Shown here piece by piece: positions 17,602 to 26,555 of a DNA stretch of 43,079 nt (its first letter is position 1; every line of letters begins with the position of its first letter). The DNA comes from Kamptonema sp. UHCC 0994 (GTDB taxonomy: Bacteria; Cyanobacteriota; Cyanobacteriia; Cyanobacteriales; Microcoleaceae). The notes under the pieces were generated by a model that worked only from the letters and a program-made list of their open reading frames with translations, did no database searches and was not told where the DNA came from. The position numbers were made by a program, and so were the translations under genes. Where the stretch lies: assembly GCF_029167235.1 (NCBI RefSeq), contig NZ_JARFTR010000002.1, forward strand, positions 1 through 43,079, given 5' to 3'.

Positions 17602-20145
17602 ATGAATACGCTCCACTCTCTTGCTGCTAGCTTTATTGAGCAGCTAAACGCTGTCCGCAGGGTAAGCAAAAACAGCGCTAACACACAAACTAACAGCGGT
17701 TTAGCAAATACTGCACAAAGCCGCCAGCATCTACTATCTCCCTTCTCCCACTCGGATCTGCCTGAGAATGTCGCTCCCTCTGGGGGGCAAACCTCAAAAT
17801 TAGGTCTGAAAGGTAGGGCACGCTCGCCTTGGCTGCTAGTAGTGGCAGTAGTTTCTTTGACTGGGACAATGGGACACAGATTCTACAATCAGCCAAAATT
17901 GGATGTCGGAACTAAAGCTCCCCAGACGATCAAGGCTCCAGCTAGTGCTAGTATCCCCGATCGCAAAACCACCGAAGAACAGCGCAAAGAAGCTCGCACG
18001 GGTGCAGTACCAGTGCTAGCGATCGACCCTATTACCGATCGCCATATCTATCAGGAACTTCAAAAATTTCTGGCACGGGGTAACGAATTACGGCAGATAG
18101 CAGGGCCATTTCCTTTTGTCGGCACGGAAATGCTTTCAACGGCTGTGCAAAGTTACTTGCGACAGTGCCAAGAGTGGGAATGGCGAGCTGTACTTGCAGA
18201 ATTGGATGACGAGACGAGCCCCGATACAGAATCGAGTACAGATCAATTCACAGACGCAAAACGGATAGCCAATAAGTCTATAGAGCAGGCAGTGGCGGAA
18301 CTTGAAGCCTACCGTTTGGTGGTATTAAAGGAAGATTTTAACAAGCTAACAGAAAATATCTCGCAGGCTCGCAAAGGCTATTTTAATGCCTTAGCGGAAC
18401 TCTCCAAGCAATCTGTTTCAGAACTGGGAGAAGTCTATGATTCCTCTTTGCTAGATTTATCTGATGCTGTTTGGCTGCAAACGCAAACGGGCATTAATCG
18501 TATAGCTAGCCGAATCCTGGTTCAAGGCATCCCGCCCGGGTTGCCCAGAGATATCTTAAAGGAGGCGGTGAGACAACAAGTAATGGATGTCATGCCGACG
18601 GCAACTCAACCTTTAGCGGTGAAGAGCTTAGGGGCAATTTTGCAGCCAAATCTGGTTAGAGATATAGAAGCAACCAAACAGCTAGCTGAACTTGCCGCAC
18701 AAAAGGTGAAGCCGGTGATGGCAACTGTGGAAGAAGGCGAGATCATTGTCAAAGAAGGTGAGGAAATCACCCTGTCAGATTTCGTGTTGCTAGACTATTT
18801 TAGTTTGAGCCGTAGAGAAGTAAATTGGCTGGGGTTAACGGGGTTTGTGTGCCTAGTTAGCGGTGCAATTGGAGTTGTGCTGCTGGTGGAGAGGTACTAT
18901 CGTCTGCGGCGCAGAGATCATTTGCTGCTGTTGCTGTTGACGCTGAGTACGCCAGTGTTGGTGAGTCTGGGCGTTCCTTGGACAAGTTTGCCTGCGATTG
19001 GGATTTTGGCCGGTAGCTTTTACGGTTCGGCTGTGGGAGTGACGGTGGTGGGTCTGCTTTCGGCTGTGTTGCCGATTGGTTTGGAAATTGACGGGATTCA
19101 TTTGTTGGCGAGTGCAGCGGGGGGGTTGCTGGGTGCGCTGATGGCTGGCCGATTGCGATCGCGGGAGGAACTAGCTCTGTTAGGCGTGGGGGTGGGGCTA
19201 ACTCAGGGAATTTTTTACCTGTTGTGTACTCTGATTGCGAGCGCCACTGCTGGCTCGATTTGGTATGCGTTAGTTAGTACGGTCATTCTGCAAAGTCTGG
19301 GCGGTTTGGCTTGGAGTATTATTGCTCTGGGTCTAAGTCCCTATTTAGAACATTTGTTTGATTTGATTACGCCAATTCGCTTAGCTGAATTGGCGAATCC
19401 CAATCGTCCGCTATTGAAAAGGTTGGCTGCGGAAGCGCCGGGGACGTTTCAGCACACTTTGTTTGTGGCTAGCTTGGCTGAGGCTGCGGCGCGATCGCTG
19501 GGTTGTAATGTGGAACTGGTTAGAACTGGCACATTATACCACGATATCGGTAAAATGCACGATCCTATGGGATTCTGTGAAAATCAGATGAGTGGGCCGA
19601 ATAAACACGATCAAATTAATAACCCTTGGATGAGTGCGGAGATTATTAAAAAGCACGTTACTGAAGGGTTAGTGATGGCTAAGAAATATCGATTGCCCAA
19701 GGCAATTCAGGCTTTTATCCCAGAACATCAAGGGACGATGTTAATTGCTTATTTCTATTATCAGGCGCAGCAGATTGTGGCAGAACAAGAGAGGATTGCT
19801 AATGGTAAGGAATATGCTAATACAAAGTTAAAAGTCTCAAATCGAGTTTTGAAGGAGGAAGATTTTCGTTACGATGGGCCGATACCTCAGTCGAGAGAAA
19901 CGGGGATTGTGATGTTGGCGGATTCTTGTGAGGCGGCTTTGCGATCGCTTAAGGATGCCAGCCATGAGGAAGCTTTGAGTATGGTTAATAAGATGATGAG
20001 AGCTAGATGGCAAGATAATCAGTTAGTTGATTCAGGATTAACGCGGGAGGATTTAGCGGAAGTTGCGGAGATTTTTGTGCGGGTTTGGGAACAGTTTAAT
20101 CATAAGCGAATTGCTTATCCAAAGGCAGTTTTGACTCCCAGGTAA
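17602..20145 (+). CDS. 7TM-HD family phosphohydrolase (PgpH-like, probable c-di-AMP phosphodiesterase)
   Basis: 847 aa. A cytosolic N-terminus and first membrane segment (about 75-92, WLLVVAVVSLTGTMGH) lead to a large extracytoplasmic 7TMR-HDED region (about 100-410), then a cluster of membrane spans (about 415-600), and a C-terminal HD domain: FQHTLFVASLAEAAA, LYHDIGKMHDP (about residue 648), PEHQGTMLIAYFYYQA and MLADSCEAALRS. The order matches PgpH of Firmicutes, which hydrolyses c-di-AMP. In cyanobacteria c-di-AMP helps control osmotic balance and night survival. The sensory domain probably tunes the HD activity. Ligand and substrate are inferred from the family. Confidence 0.92.
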   Translation: MNTLHSLAASFIEQLNAVRRVSKNSANTQTNSGLANTAQSRQHLLSPFSHSDLPENVAPSGGQTSKLGLKGRARSPWLLVVAVVSLTGTMGHRFYNQPKLDVGTKAPQTIKAPASASIPDRKTTEEQRKEARTGAVPVLAIDPITDRHIYQELQKFLARGNELRQIAGPFPFVGTEMLSTAVQSYLRQCQEWEWRAVLAELDDETSPDTESSTDQFTDAKRIANKSIEQAVAELEAYRLVVLKEDFNKLTENISQARKGYFNALAELSKQSVSELGEVYDSSLLDLSDAVWLQTQTGINRIASRILVQGIPPGLPRDILKEAVRQQVMDVMPTATQPLAVKSLGAILQPNLVRDIEATKQLAELAAQKVKPVMATVEEGEIIVKEGEEITLSDFVLLDYFSLSRREVNWLGLTGFVCLVSGAIGVVLLVERYYRLRRRDHLLLLLLTLSTPVLVSLGVPWTSLPAIGILAGSFYGSAVGVTVVGLLSAVLPIGLEIDGIHLLASAAGGLLGALMAGRLRSREELALLGVGVGLTQGIFYLLCTLIASATAGSIWYALVSTVILQSLGGLAWSIIALGLSPYLEHLFDLITPIRLAELANPNRPLLKRLAAEAPGTFQHTLFVASLAEAAARSLGCNVELVRTGTLYHDIGKMHDPMGFCENQMSGPNKHDQINNPWMSAEIIKKHVTEGLVMAKKYRLPKAIQAFIPEHQGTMLIAYFYYQAQQIVAEQERIANGKEYANTKLKVSNRVLKEEDFRYDGPIPQSRETGIVMLADSCEAALRSLKDASHEEALSMVNKMMRARWQDNQLVDSGLTREDLAEVAEIFVRVWEQFNHKRIAYPKAVLTPR

Positions 20146-20589
20146 GAGTTTATAGCAGGAGGCAGGAGGCAGGAGGCAGGAGGCAGAAGGCGATGCGGGA
20201 CAGGATCGATTGCTGAAACCATTGATTCTATTCCCTTCTTCCCTTCTTGTCTTCTTCCGTTCTTCCCTAGCCCCTAGCCCCTAGCTATAATTTGGCGTAG
20301 ATTGGGTTTTAGGCAGTTGCCAAAATACATAGGTTTGTCTAGGTTTTCTCAGGATTTGACGAAAACCAACGATAATTGTGATAAACTGGGGAAACGTTTG
20401 ATTAGTGCGGGAAGAATAAAGCTTACTGGGTGTGAAAACCACAGAAAAACACTGCTTGCTCAAACTAATTATCAAAAAACCAAATATTTCAAGTCCTCTG
20501 CTAATCAAGGCAGTCTCTAACTGGGAAGAGTAGGCCAACCTGAGCAATCAGGAAGCTTATAGCACTTGCTCTAGGCAAAACATAGACCG
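20146..20589. other. Intergenic region, repeat plus unassigned sequence
   Basis: The first half is the element at 20151-20288. The rest (20289-20589) holds overlapping small ORFs on both strands (72 codons plus, 88 codons minus) with no ribosome site or protein-like pattern. I call no gene here. Confidence 0.6.
20151..20288 (+). repeat. Interspersed TATAGC...GCTATA element, copy D
   Basis: 138 bases starting TATAGCAGGAGG 5 nt after the upstream stop and ending CCCTAGCTATA. It contains about five GGCAGGA heptamers, then ACCATTGATTCTATTCCC, then pyrimidine-rich CTTCTTCC units and CCCTAGC units. The head carries a heptamer expansion in place of the AACCGCC palindrome. Confidence 0.65.
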
Positions 20590-21792
20590 CTAAGTTTGAT
20601 TTACAGATTTCTGTAGGTTTTTAGAAGCGGTGGGTCGAATCAAAACCAGTGGGGTTCGCTCGTCAGCATTCCCCGCAGGGTTGCTTTTCAAAGCTTGCTC
20701 TAAAAAAGCAGGGGAAAGGCCGGCGGTTGCGGCCAATATTTTAACTGCTTTCAAGTCGTTAGCGTCTACGATCGCACTCGCCATCCCTGTTTCTCGCTGA
20801 ATGCGGTCAACTACTTCCTGGGGATTTTCTGGGCCGAGGACTATAAACTGGTCGTAGGGTGGTAGCGTACCTGTTACGTCGTCGATCAGTCGTGCTTGTT
20901 CTCCTGCTAGCTGGTAAAATACTCCCGGTTTGCCGAAGATTTTCGCGATCGCTCCAATTGTAAATGCAGCCAATACTCGAAATGGCCCGACAATATCAAC
21001 TAATGCCTGCATCCCGCAAGCTGTGGCTAAACTTGATGTCGGTAAGAAGAATAAACACACCCGCTTTGCTACCCATCCCGGTTTTACCTCGCTGGGATGA
21101 CGAAATCGGCCCTGCATAATTGCCACAGGAGTCTCGCCAATTGTCACTACATCGCCTTTTTGTGCGTAGGGAAGAGCATAACGCTTGACAACTTCCACCG
21201 GGTCATCGATTGGACTCAATATGTGGGTGCGAATCGGAAAAACATCGCCAACGCCTACATTTCTGGCCTTGGGGGTTGTATCTGAGGTTGGGAATTGCAA
21301 CGGTACGACTACATGACGGACTTTTGGAATCCGCCCTTGGGGGCCGTAGGTGACATAATTTACTTGCACCCAAGCTGACTGCAATTGAGCCAGATCCTCA
21401 CCGTGAATTTCTACTGATACTTTAAGTTTTGTACTCTTACGAGCTTTAACGATATACCCAAACCAGTAATCATCTGCTCTGGCTGGTGTCTCTTTGTGAC
21501 AAGGAATGACCTTGGTTTTGTGGGTAACTCCGTCTAAACTGCCATCAGATAGGAGTTTGACCTGTGCCTGAACCTCTGGCAACATGATTTCAAAACGATC
21601 GGTCAGGTTCTGGAATTCCATTTCCCCCACTAATAGGTAGCGATCGGGTTCTGCTACGCTTAAGTGCCAATCTCCCGGCATCAGGTTTAATTTATTGCCG
21701 GGACGCAGACGGTACTGCAACTCTAGGGCGAATCCGCCTAATGCCAGCAGTGAAGCTCCTGCTGCGACTCCAATTGCTAAACTGCCAATCAC
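20590..21792 (-). CDS. F420-0:gamma-glutamyl ligase-like protein (CofE fold), cyanobacterial
   Basis: 400 aa. A hydrophobic N-terminus (about 1-25, IGSLAIGVAAGASLLALGGF) gives a membrane anchor or signal. A beta-rich region follows to about 180. The rest resembles the CofE-like ligase fold: GDVVTIGETPVAIMQGRF, FYQLAGEQARLIDDVTGTLPPYD, IVLGPENPQEVVDRI, AIVDANDLKAVKILA. Cyanobacteria of this type are not known for classical F420 metabolism beyond the photolyase cofactor, so the substrate is unclear. The gene stands alone, 163 bp downstream of another minus-strand gene of unknown function. Confidence 0.75.
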   Translation of the reverse strand: MIGSLAIGVAAGASLLALGGFALELQYRLRPGNKLNLMPGDWHLSVAEPDRYLLVGEMEFQNLTDRFEIMLPEVQAQVKLLSDGSLDGVTHKTKVIPCHKETPARADDYWFGYIVKARKSTKLKVSVEIHGEDLAQLQSAWVQVNYVTYGPQGRIPKVRHVVVPLQFPTSDTTPKARNVGVGDVFPIRTHILSPIDDPVEVVKRYALPYAQKGDVVTIGETPVAIMQGRFRHPSEVKPGWVAKRVCLFFLPTSSLATACGMQALVDIVGPFRVLAAFTIGAIAKIFGKPGVFYQLAGEQARLIDDVTGTLPPYDQFIVLGPENPQEVVDRIQRETGMASAIVDANDLKAVKILAATAGLSPAFLEQALKSNPAGNADERTPLVLIRPTASKNLQKSVNQT

Positions 21793-21955
21793 TCAAATCA
21801 CCACTTATCAAAATTTCACTCTAGTAAATAATCACGCCAAAGTAAAGCCCCGCAGAGATAATTATCCTCTGGGTCTTAATTTTCAGGCGATCGCGATCGC
21901 GTAAACCTTTAATGTGGCTAATATAGATTTTATTGGCGGCATCCGATCGTTTTAC

Positions 21956-22864
21956 TTAAATTGTCGCTTCAGTTATCCCCAGAAATTTTTGTGTTTGTTC
22001 GGAGATTCCAAATAGGCGATCGCTATGACAAAAAATTTCCCAAGCACGAATTCCCATAAAACCAATACCTGCAACTGCCAAGGGCATGGCTGCGGCACCT
22101 AAAAGCGCGGCAATAGGAGGAAATATCATACAGACTGTTAACAGAATGCCAGTCATCACACCGCCAGCAATACCAGCGGTAGCAGTAGCAGTGGCGACTT
22201 TTTGAACTAACTCTGACTGGGTAATTTTGCCTTCAACACACAACAGAGAATTTTCTAAGATGGAAAATACTAACTCAATTACGGCTGCTGCGATCGCCCC
22301 TTTAATTGTCACCCCAACGATTTCGGCAACTGCGGTTTTAAAGGCGGCATCAGCTAAAACTTGCTTCGCGACTGCTAATTCTTCGGCAGTCATATCTACA
22401 CCACCGCGAGCGCGATTTACCCAAAAATATTCAAAAATCCCGTTAGCAGCTTCGCTTCCCCCTCCATTGACATAAGCTTGAATGTGACTCCAATCTTTAT
22501 CTTGACAAAAGTTGCGAATTGCTTCTGGGCCTTGGGCACGAATTTGAGCGGGTATGGATTCAAATACTTTTGCTGCTTCTTGAACATTTCTCATGCCTTC
22601 ACGCATACCTGCCCTAGCAAATTTGAATTGCAACTGTGTTGGCAGGTTCTCAAAACGGATATTGTGCGCGATTTTGAAAGCTTCTTGAGTGGCGATCGCA
22701 CCACCACCAACGATTGAACTTGGCACTGATTCTACCCATGCCGTTACTACATTTGCACTTTCTTGAACTTTAGCAGCGATTTCGTTAGCTAAGTTTTGGG
22801 TATCGACAACAGTTTCTTGTATCTTGGTCGTTAGGAATTCGAGGGGATTATGATTCATTTCCAT
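21956..22864 (-). CDS. Membrane protein of unknown function with HNH-like motif
   Basis: 302 aa, ATG at 22864 with AGGA upstream. Residues 1-120 are helical and polar. Residues 124-155 read DWSHIQAYVNGGGSEAANG, FEYFWVN, RARGG: a D/S-H, GG, N, N-R-x-R-G spacing like the second half of HNH (beta-beta-alpha metal) nucleases, although the zinc cysteines are missing. From about 175 the protein is strongly hydrophobic (VGVTIKGAIAAAVIELVFSI, IAGGVMTGILLTVCMIFPPI, AALLGAAAMPLAVAGIGFMG), suggesting three or four membrane helices. I know no function; a membrane-tethered nuclease relative or a pore-forming protein are both speculative. Confidence 0.65.
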   Translation of the reverse strand: MEMNHNPLEFLTTKIQETVVDTQNLANEIAAKVQESANVVTAWVESVPSSIVGGGAIATQEAFKIAHNIRFENLPTQLQFKFARAGMREGMRNVQEAAKVFESIPAQIRAQGPEAIRNFCQDKDWSHIQAYVNGGGSEAANGIFEYFWVNRARGGVDMTAEELAVAKQVLADAAFKTAVAEIVGVTIKGAIAAAVIELVFSILENSLLCVEGKITQSELVQKVATATATAGIAGGVMTGILLTVCMIFPPIAALLGAAAMPLAVAGIGFMGIRAWEIFCHSDRLFGISEQTQKFLGITEATI

Positions 22865-23016
22865 ATCGATCCTGCTTGCCTCGTTAATGATTAAACTCTC
22901 ACTATAACATTCCTCTGCAATGAGGATATCACCTTGAGGATATCTTTTTTCTACTCTATTTTGATTTTACTATTAAGATTGCTATAACTACCACCAACAA
23001 CTAACCATTAACATTA

Positions 23017-23796
23017 ATGAAACTCACCCGAATAGACCTTAATTCTTGGATTTTACAAATCGCAAACCAAACAGTCTTAATCGATCCCTGGCTAGTCGAT
23101 CCTCTAGTATTTTACGGCCAACCTTGGTTATTTAGCGCCTACCACGTCCAGCCGCCAGCCTTTACCCCCGCCACTTTACCGCCAATCGACTTAATTCTCA
23201 TTACTCAAGGTCTAGACGATCACTGTCACAAACCTACTTTAAAACAACTCGATCGCAACATTCCTGCTGTTGCCTCCCCTACTGCTACCAAAGTTCTTAG
23301 TAGTTTAGGTTATACCCATATCACATCTTTATCAAATTGGCAAGAGTTTATCCAAGATAAATTACAAATTACGGCCGTTCCCGGAGCAGAAATTCAACCG
23401 GGACAGGTAGAAAACGGCTATTTGCTTAAAAACTTAACTAGCGGCGACACAGTTTATTACGAACCGCACCTTTATCCCTCTAAAGGAATAGAAGAGCGCC
23501 TAGGCAAAGTTGATGTGGCGATCGCACCCATCATCGGTCAAATTTTCCCACTTTTAGGACAAATCATCATGGGCCCAACAGAAGCCCTCAACCTCGCCCA
23601 AACCCTAAAACCCCGATATTTCGTACCCACCGCCCTCGGAGACATTCGAGCCAGCGGTATTTTACCAATGTTAATTAAGACTGTTGGCAGCATAGAAGAA
23701 TTTCGCGATCGCCTCGTCGCCTCTAAACTCCCCACCGAACTGCTAACCCCCGCCCCAGGCGAAACCCTCGAATTTTCACCCGTAAACAAGACTTAA
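23017..23796 (+). CDS. MBL-fold (UlaG-like) metallo-hydrolase family protein
   Basis: 259 aa. The strand pattern LTRIDLNSWILQIANQTVLIDPWLV, LILITQGLDDHCHKPTLKQL, VASPTATKVL, ITAVPGAEIQPG and VDVAIAPIIGQ is that of the beta-lactamase-like fold. The usual HxHxDH metal motif reads TQGLDDHCHKPT, keeping DDHCH but not the first His. Metal use may be altered. It is cytosolic with unknown substrate. It is divergent from the membrane protein upstream and convergent with ftsZ; a long heptamer array separates the two 3' ends. Confidence 0.85.
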   Translation: MKLTRIDLNSWILQIANQTVLIDPWLVDPLVFYGQPWLFSAYHVQPPAFTPATLPPIDLILITQGLDDHCHKPTLKQLDRNIPAVASPTATKVLSSLGYTHITSLSNWQEFIQDKLQITAVPGAEIQPGQVENGYLLKNLTSGDTVYYEPHLYPSKGIEERLGKVDVAIAPIIGQIFPLLGQIIMGPTEALNLAQTLKPRYFVPTALGDIRASGILPMLIKTVGSIEEFRDRLVASKLPTELLTPAPGETLEFSPVNKT

Positions 23797-23818
23797 GCAG
23801 TTTCCGGATCGAAAACTA

Positions 23819-23915
23819 GGAATTGGTAATTACTAACAGTTAACAGTTAACAGTTAACCGTTAACCATTAACAGTTAACAGTTAACAGTTAACCGTTAAC
23901 CGTTAACAATTAGCC
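23819..23915. repeat. GTTAACA/GTTAACC heptamer array between convergent genes
   Basis: About thirteen heptamers, mostly TTAACAG with TTAACCG variants, opening with one TAATTGG unit and closing with CAATTAG. It lies between the MBL-fold gene stop (23796) and the ftsZ stop (23921). Confidence 0.9.
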
Positions 23916-23920
23916 AATCC

Positions 23921-25180
23921 CTACCTCGGCGGCCGCCGATTTCGGAGAAACTCAGGAATATCCAATCCCCCCACAGACTTCGGATCTGGTGTTGGAGTAG
24001 CAGCAGGAGCCGGAGTAACACGGCGTACCCCCATCTCCTTAACAGTTGGCACCGAGAGCACCTCACCCGAAAAACCAGTAGCGATCACAGTAATCTTGAT
24101 TTCGCCTTGAAGACGCTCATCAATTACCGCCCCAAAAATAATATTGGCATTAGGATCGACCACCTCATAAATCGTCTCAGCCGCTGCATTCACCTCATGG
24201 AGAGTCATATCAGTACCGCCAGTAATGTTGAAAACAACACCCCGTGCGCCCTCAATCGACGAAGCCTCCAACAAAGGCGAAGAAATAGCCTGCATCGCCG
24301 CTTCACGAGCCCGCGACTTACCAGAACCCAAACCAATGCCCATCAAAGCCGAACCAGCATCTGCCATTACAGCACGGACATCCGCAAAGTCAACATTGAC
24401 CAAACCCGGAACCGTAATAATGTCAGAAATACCCTGTACCCCTTGCCGCAGAATATCATCCGCAACACGGAAAGCCTCTTGAACAGGCATTTGTTCAGAA
24501 ATCACAGACAAAAGCTTATCATTCGGGATCACGATCAGCGTATCCACACGGCTTTGCAGAGCAGCAATACCCTCATCCGCTTGGCTAGTACGGCGGCGAC
24601 CCTCAAAAGTGAAAGGTCGCGTCACCACCCCTACTGTCAGAGCGCCCATTTCCTTAGCCACCTCAGCCACAATCGGAGCCGCACCCGTACCGGTGCCGCC
24701 TCCCATCCCAGCCGTGATAAAAACCAAGTCAGAATTGCTTAAAGCATTAACAATCTCATCGCGAGACTCCTCAGCCGCCTTCTGGCCGATGGCAGGATTG
24801 CCCCCTGCCCCTAGGCCACGAGTCAACTTTTGTCCTACTTGCAAGCGTTGGAGTGCATTAGATAGAGCCAAGGCTTGGGCATCTGTGTTCAGCGTCCAAA
24901 ACTCTACACCTGCAACTTCGCTGGCGATCATGCGGTTAACGGCATTGTTTCCACCCCCGCCTACACCAATCACTTTAATTCTTGCTGCACTACTTGGCAC
25001 AATATCGCCGCTCCTAGATTCTTCGCGGGGCATGGCTTTAATATCGATATTAGGATCTCCTAAATATATCCCAGACTTGCGTCCAAAGGGATTAGCGGAA
25101 TCTACTGGTAGCGTAAAATTCGCCTGTTCTTCCGAATGGGTACTGTCTTGGCCAGCGCCCTGTCTATAATTAAGAGTCAT
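23921..25180 (-). CDS. ftsZ: Cell division protein FtsZ
   Basis: 419 aa tubulin-like GTPase that polymerises into the cytokinetic ring. Residues 1-65 are the extended N-terminus typical of cyanobacteria, followed by [17 protein letters not shown], the GTP-binding [10 protein letters not shown] (160-169), and the T7 loop [16 protein letters not shown] short linker ends in the conserved tail [16 protein letters not shown], which binds partner proteins such as SepF/ZipN-type anchors. It is 143 bp downstream of ftsQ on the same strand, the usual division-gene order. Confidence 0.98.
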   Translation of the reverse strand: MTLNYRQGAGQDSTHSEEQANFTLPVDSANPFGRKSGIYLGDPNIDIKAMPREESRSGDIVPSSAARIKVIGVGGGGNNAVNRMIASEVAGVEFWTLNTDAQALALSNALQRLQVGQKLTRGLGAGGNPAIGQKAAEESRDEIVNALSNSDLVFITAGMGGGTGTGAAPIVAEVAKEMGALTVGVVTRPFTFEGRRRTSQADEGIAALQSRVDTLIVIPNDKLLSVISEQMPVQEAFRVADDILRQGVQGISDIITVPGLVNVDFADVRAVMADAGSALMGIGLGSGKSRAREAAMQAISSPLLEASSIEGARGVVFNITGGTDMTLHEVNAAAETIYEVVDPNANIIFGAVIDERLQGEIKITVIATGFSGEVLSVPTVKEMGVRRVTPAPAATPTPDPKSVGGLDIPEFLRNRRPPR

Positions 25181-25323
25181 TAGAATCGGGGATGATAATT
25201 GACATTCCCCGGTCTAAAGACGCGGGGATTCTTAAGCAAAACTTTTTTAATGGGTGTAAATCCACAACAAAAAAGTTGATACTTAACTGTAAGCTAACTT
25301 TGGCCCGAAGCCAACAATCGCAA

Positions 25324-26190
25324 CTACTGTTTTTCCGACTCCGGGATGTGAATCATCGGCGAAGCTGGATTTTGCAGATCGATGTAACCAATTTTGCTTG
25401 AATCCAGTTGTTTTGGCAATTGCCGCATTTTGTCCAAAACGCTTAGCTGCTCAGCCATACGGGAACTGTACGGCCCCAAATGCACAACACCCATTTCTGT
25501 CGTTAGGATTAAATTTCCCGGATTTTGCCAATCAACCTCAAACACTTTCACAGGGCTGCGACTAAGTGCAGAGTAAAATTGAGGCCAATAGACGCGGTAG
25601 AGTTCTAAGCGACCGATGACTTTGAGGGTAGGCATAGAGTGCGAGATTCCTGCTCCCTTAAAAGTACCGCCGCCTTCAGAGACAGTACCCGATCGCTTAT
25701 CCGCAGTATAGCTCTCCAAAGGCATCCAGCCCCCATTGGCATCGAGCCAGACCGCCTTCTGTGTTCCCTGTGTAGGTGTTAAGGCGATCGCAGGTTGAGC
25801 GATCGCCACTGGCAAACGTTCCTGCACTTCTACCCTCAAAGAAGGGGGAAACAAATGACGAATCACCTTTGCTTTAGCGATCGGCCCAGTTGACTCCAGT
25901 TTTTTCGCCAGAGCTTGAGGCTGAATACCCCACACAGACTGGGGATAAGACAGCGGCAGCAAAGACATTACCGCGCGATCGGAAAGCCACTGATTGCCCT
26001 CAACCTTAACCTGTTCCGGTTTGGTAATCAACCAAACAGGCTGAGCTATGCCCCAGAGCAAACCTCCCGCAAAGGCACTGACTGCCAACGATTGCCAAAT
26101 TCTCTGAACCAATTTCAAGCGCCTTTGGCGGCGCAAAAGGTCACGCCTGCGCCCTAACTCCGTTTGAGAAACTGATGCAAAACTAGCCAT
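25324..26190 (-). CDS. ftsQ: Cell division protein FtsQ/DivIB
   Basis: 288 aa. A basic cytoplasmic N-terminus (RRRDLLRRQRRLKLVQR) precedes one membrane span (about 33-53). A POTRA domain follows (about 58-128: VKVEGNQWLSDRAVMSLLPL, SLRVEVQERLPVA), then the FtsQ beta domain ending near DLQNPASPMIHIPE. It bridges cytoplasmic and periplasmic division proteins and helps bring septal synthases to the ring. It lies just upstream of ftsZ. MurC/MurB genes, often nearby in other cyanobacteria, are not in front of it here; a repeat-filled region is. Confidence 0.93.
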   Translation of the reverse strand: MASFASVSQTELGRRRDLLRRQRRLKLVQRIWQSLAVSAFAGGLLWGIAQPVWLITKPEQVKVEGNQWLSDRAVMSLLPLSYPQSVWGIQPQALAKKLESTGPIAKAKVIRHLFPPSLRVEVQERLPVAIAQPAIALTPTQGTQKAVWLDANGGWMPLESYTADKRSGTVSEGGGTFKGAGISHSMPTLKVIGRLELYRVYWPQFYSALSRSPVKVFEVDWQNPGNLILTTEMGVVHLGPYSSRMAEQLSVLDKMRQLPKQLDSSKIGYIDLQNPASPMIHIPESEKQ

Positions 26191-26260
26191 CTACTTTTTA
26201 TTCCTAGCCTCCCATTTCCCCTAATAATTTAACCAGATCCCCGGAAAATTACCCACTTTG

Positions 26261-26320
26261 CTAATTGGTAATTGCTAATTGGTAATGGCTAATGGCTAAT
26301 GGCTAATGGCTAATGGTTAC
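26261..26320. repeat. Mixed heptamer array (TAATTGG to TAATGGC)
   Basis: Units change along the array from CTAATTGG/TAATTGC to TAATGGC, showing conversion of one heptamer type into another within a single tract. It is about 71 nt upstream of ftsQ. Confidence 0.85.
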
Positions 26321-26406
26321 TATCTCCCCCGCTCCCCCGCTCCCCCTCTCCCCTTCCCCCCACAAGCCAAAAAGCTATTTGTCAAAGTAAACTTAAACTC
26401 GCATTT

Positions 26407-26530
26407 TATAGCAACCGCCTTGGCGGTTAAGACGTTCTGAGTTCCACCAAACTCCCTGATTCTATTCCCTTCTTTCACGCTTCTCCTAGCCCCTAGCCCC
26501 TAGCCCCTAACCGCCAAGGCGGTTGCTATA
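26407..26530 (+). mobile_element. MITE-like element with 22-bp perfect terminal inverted repeats, copy B
   Basis: 124 bases. The left end (26407-26428) starts TATAGCAACCGCC and the right end (26509-26530) is its exact 22-nt reverse complement, finishing GGCGGTTGCTATA. Each end is itself a small palindrome (AACCGCC..GGCGGTT). The interior carries GATTCTATTCCCTTCTT and CCCTAGC units shared with copies A, C, D and E. It has no ORF. It ends 26 nt before the likely start of the downstream ATPase gene. Confidence 0.75.
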
Positions 26531-26555
26531 TGTTAACTTTTGGTCAAAAATAATC

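Larger units (their letters stand above)
26191..26555. other. Repeat-filled region between ftsQ and the ATPase gene
   Basis: Divergent gene starts flank 365 bases that hold a heptamer array (26261-26320), a CTCCCCCG polypyrimidine tract (about 26320-26362) and a complete interspersed element (26407-26530). No gene is seen. Confidence 0.75.

Noticed and set aside
20281-20547. Overlapping small frames on both strands between the 7TM-HD gene and the CofE-like gene
   Set aside because: Part lies in an interspersed repeat, there is no ribosome site, and composition is not protein-like on either strand.
23819-23915. Regularly spaced repeats that could suggest a CRISPR array
   Set aside because: Units are 7 nt with no unique spacers, and no cas genes are present; these are heptamer tandem repeats.
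24107-25169. Long plus-strand frames (up to 211 codons) opposite ftsZ
   Set aside because: They mirror the ftsZ coding sequence, have Arg/Ser/Pro-rich translations without domain patterns and no ribosome site.
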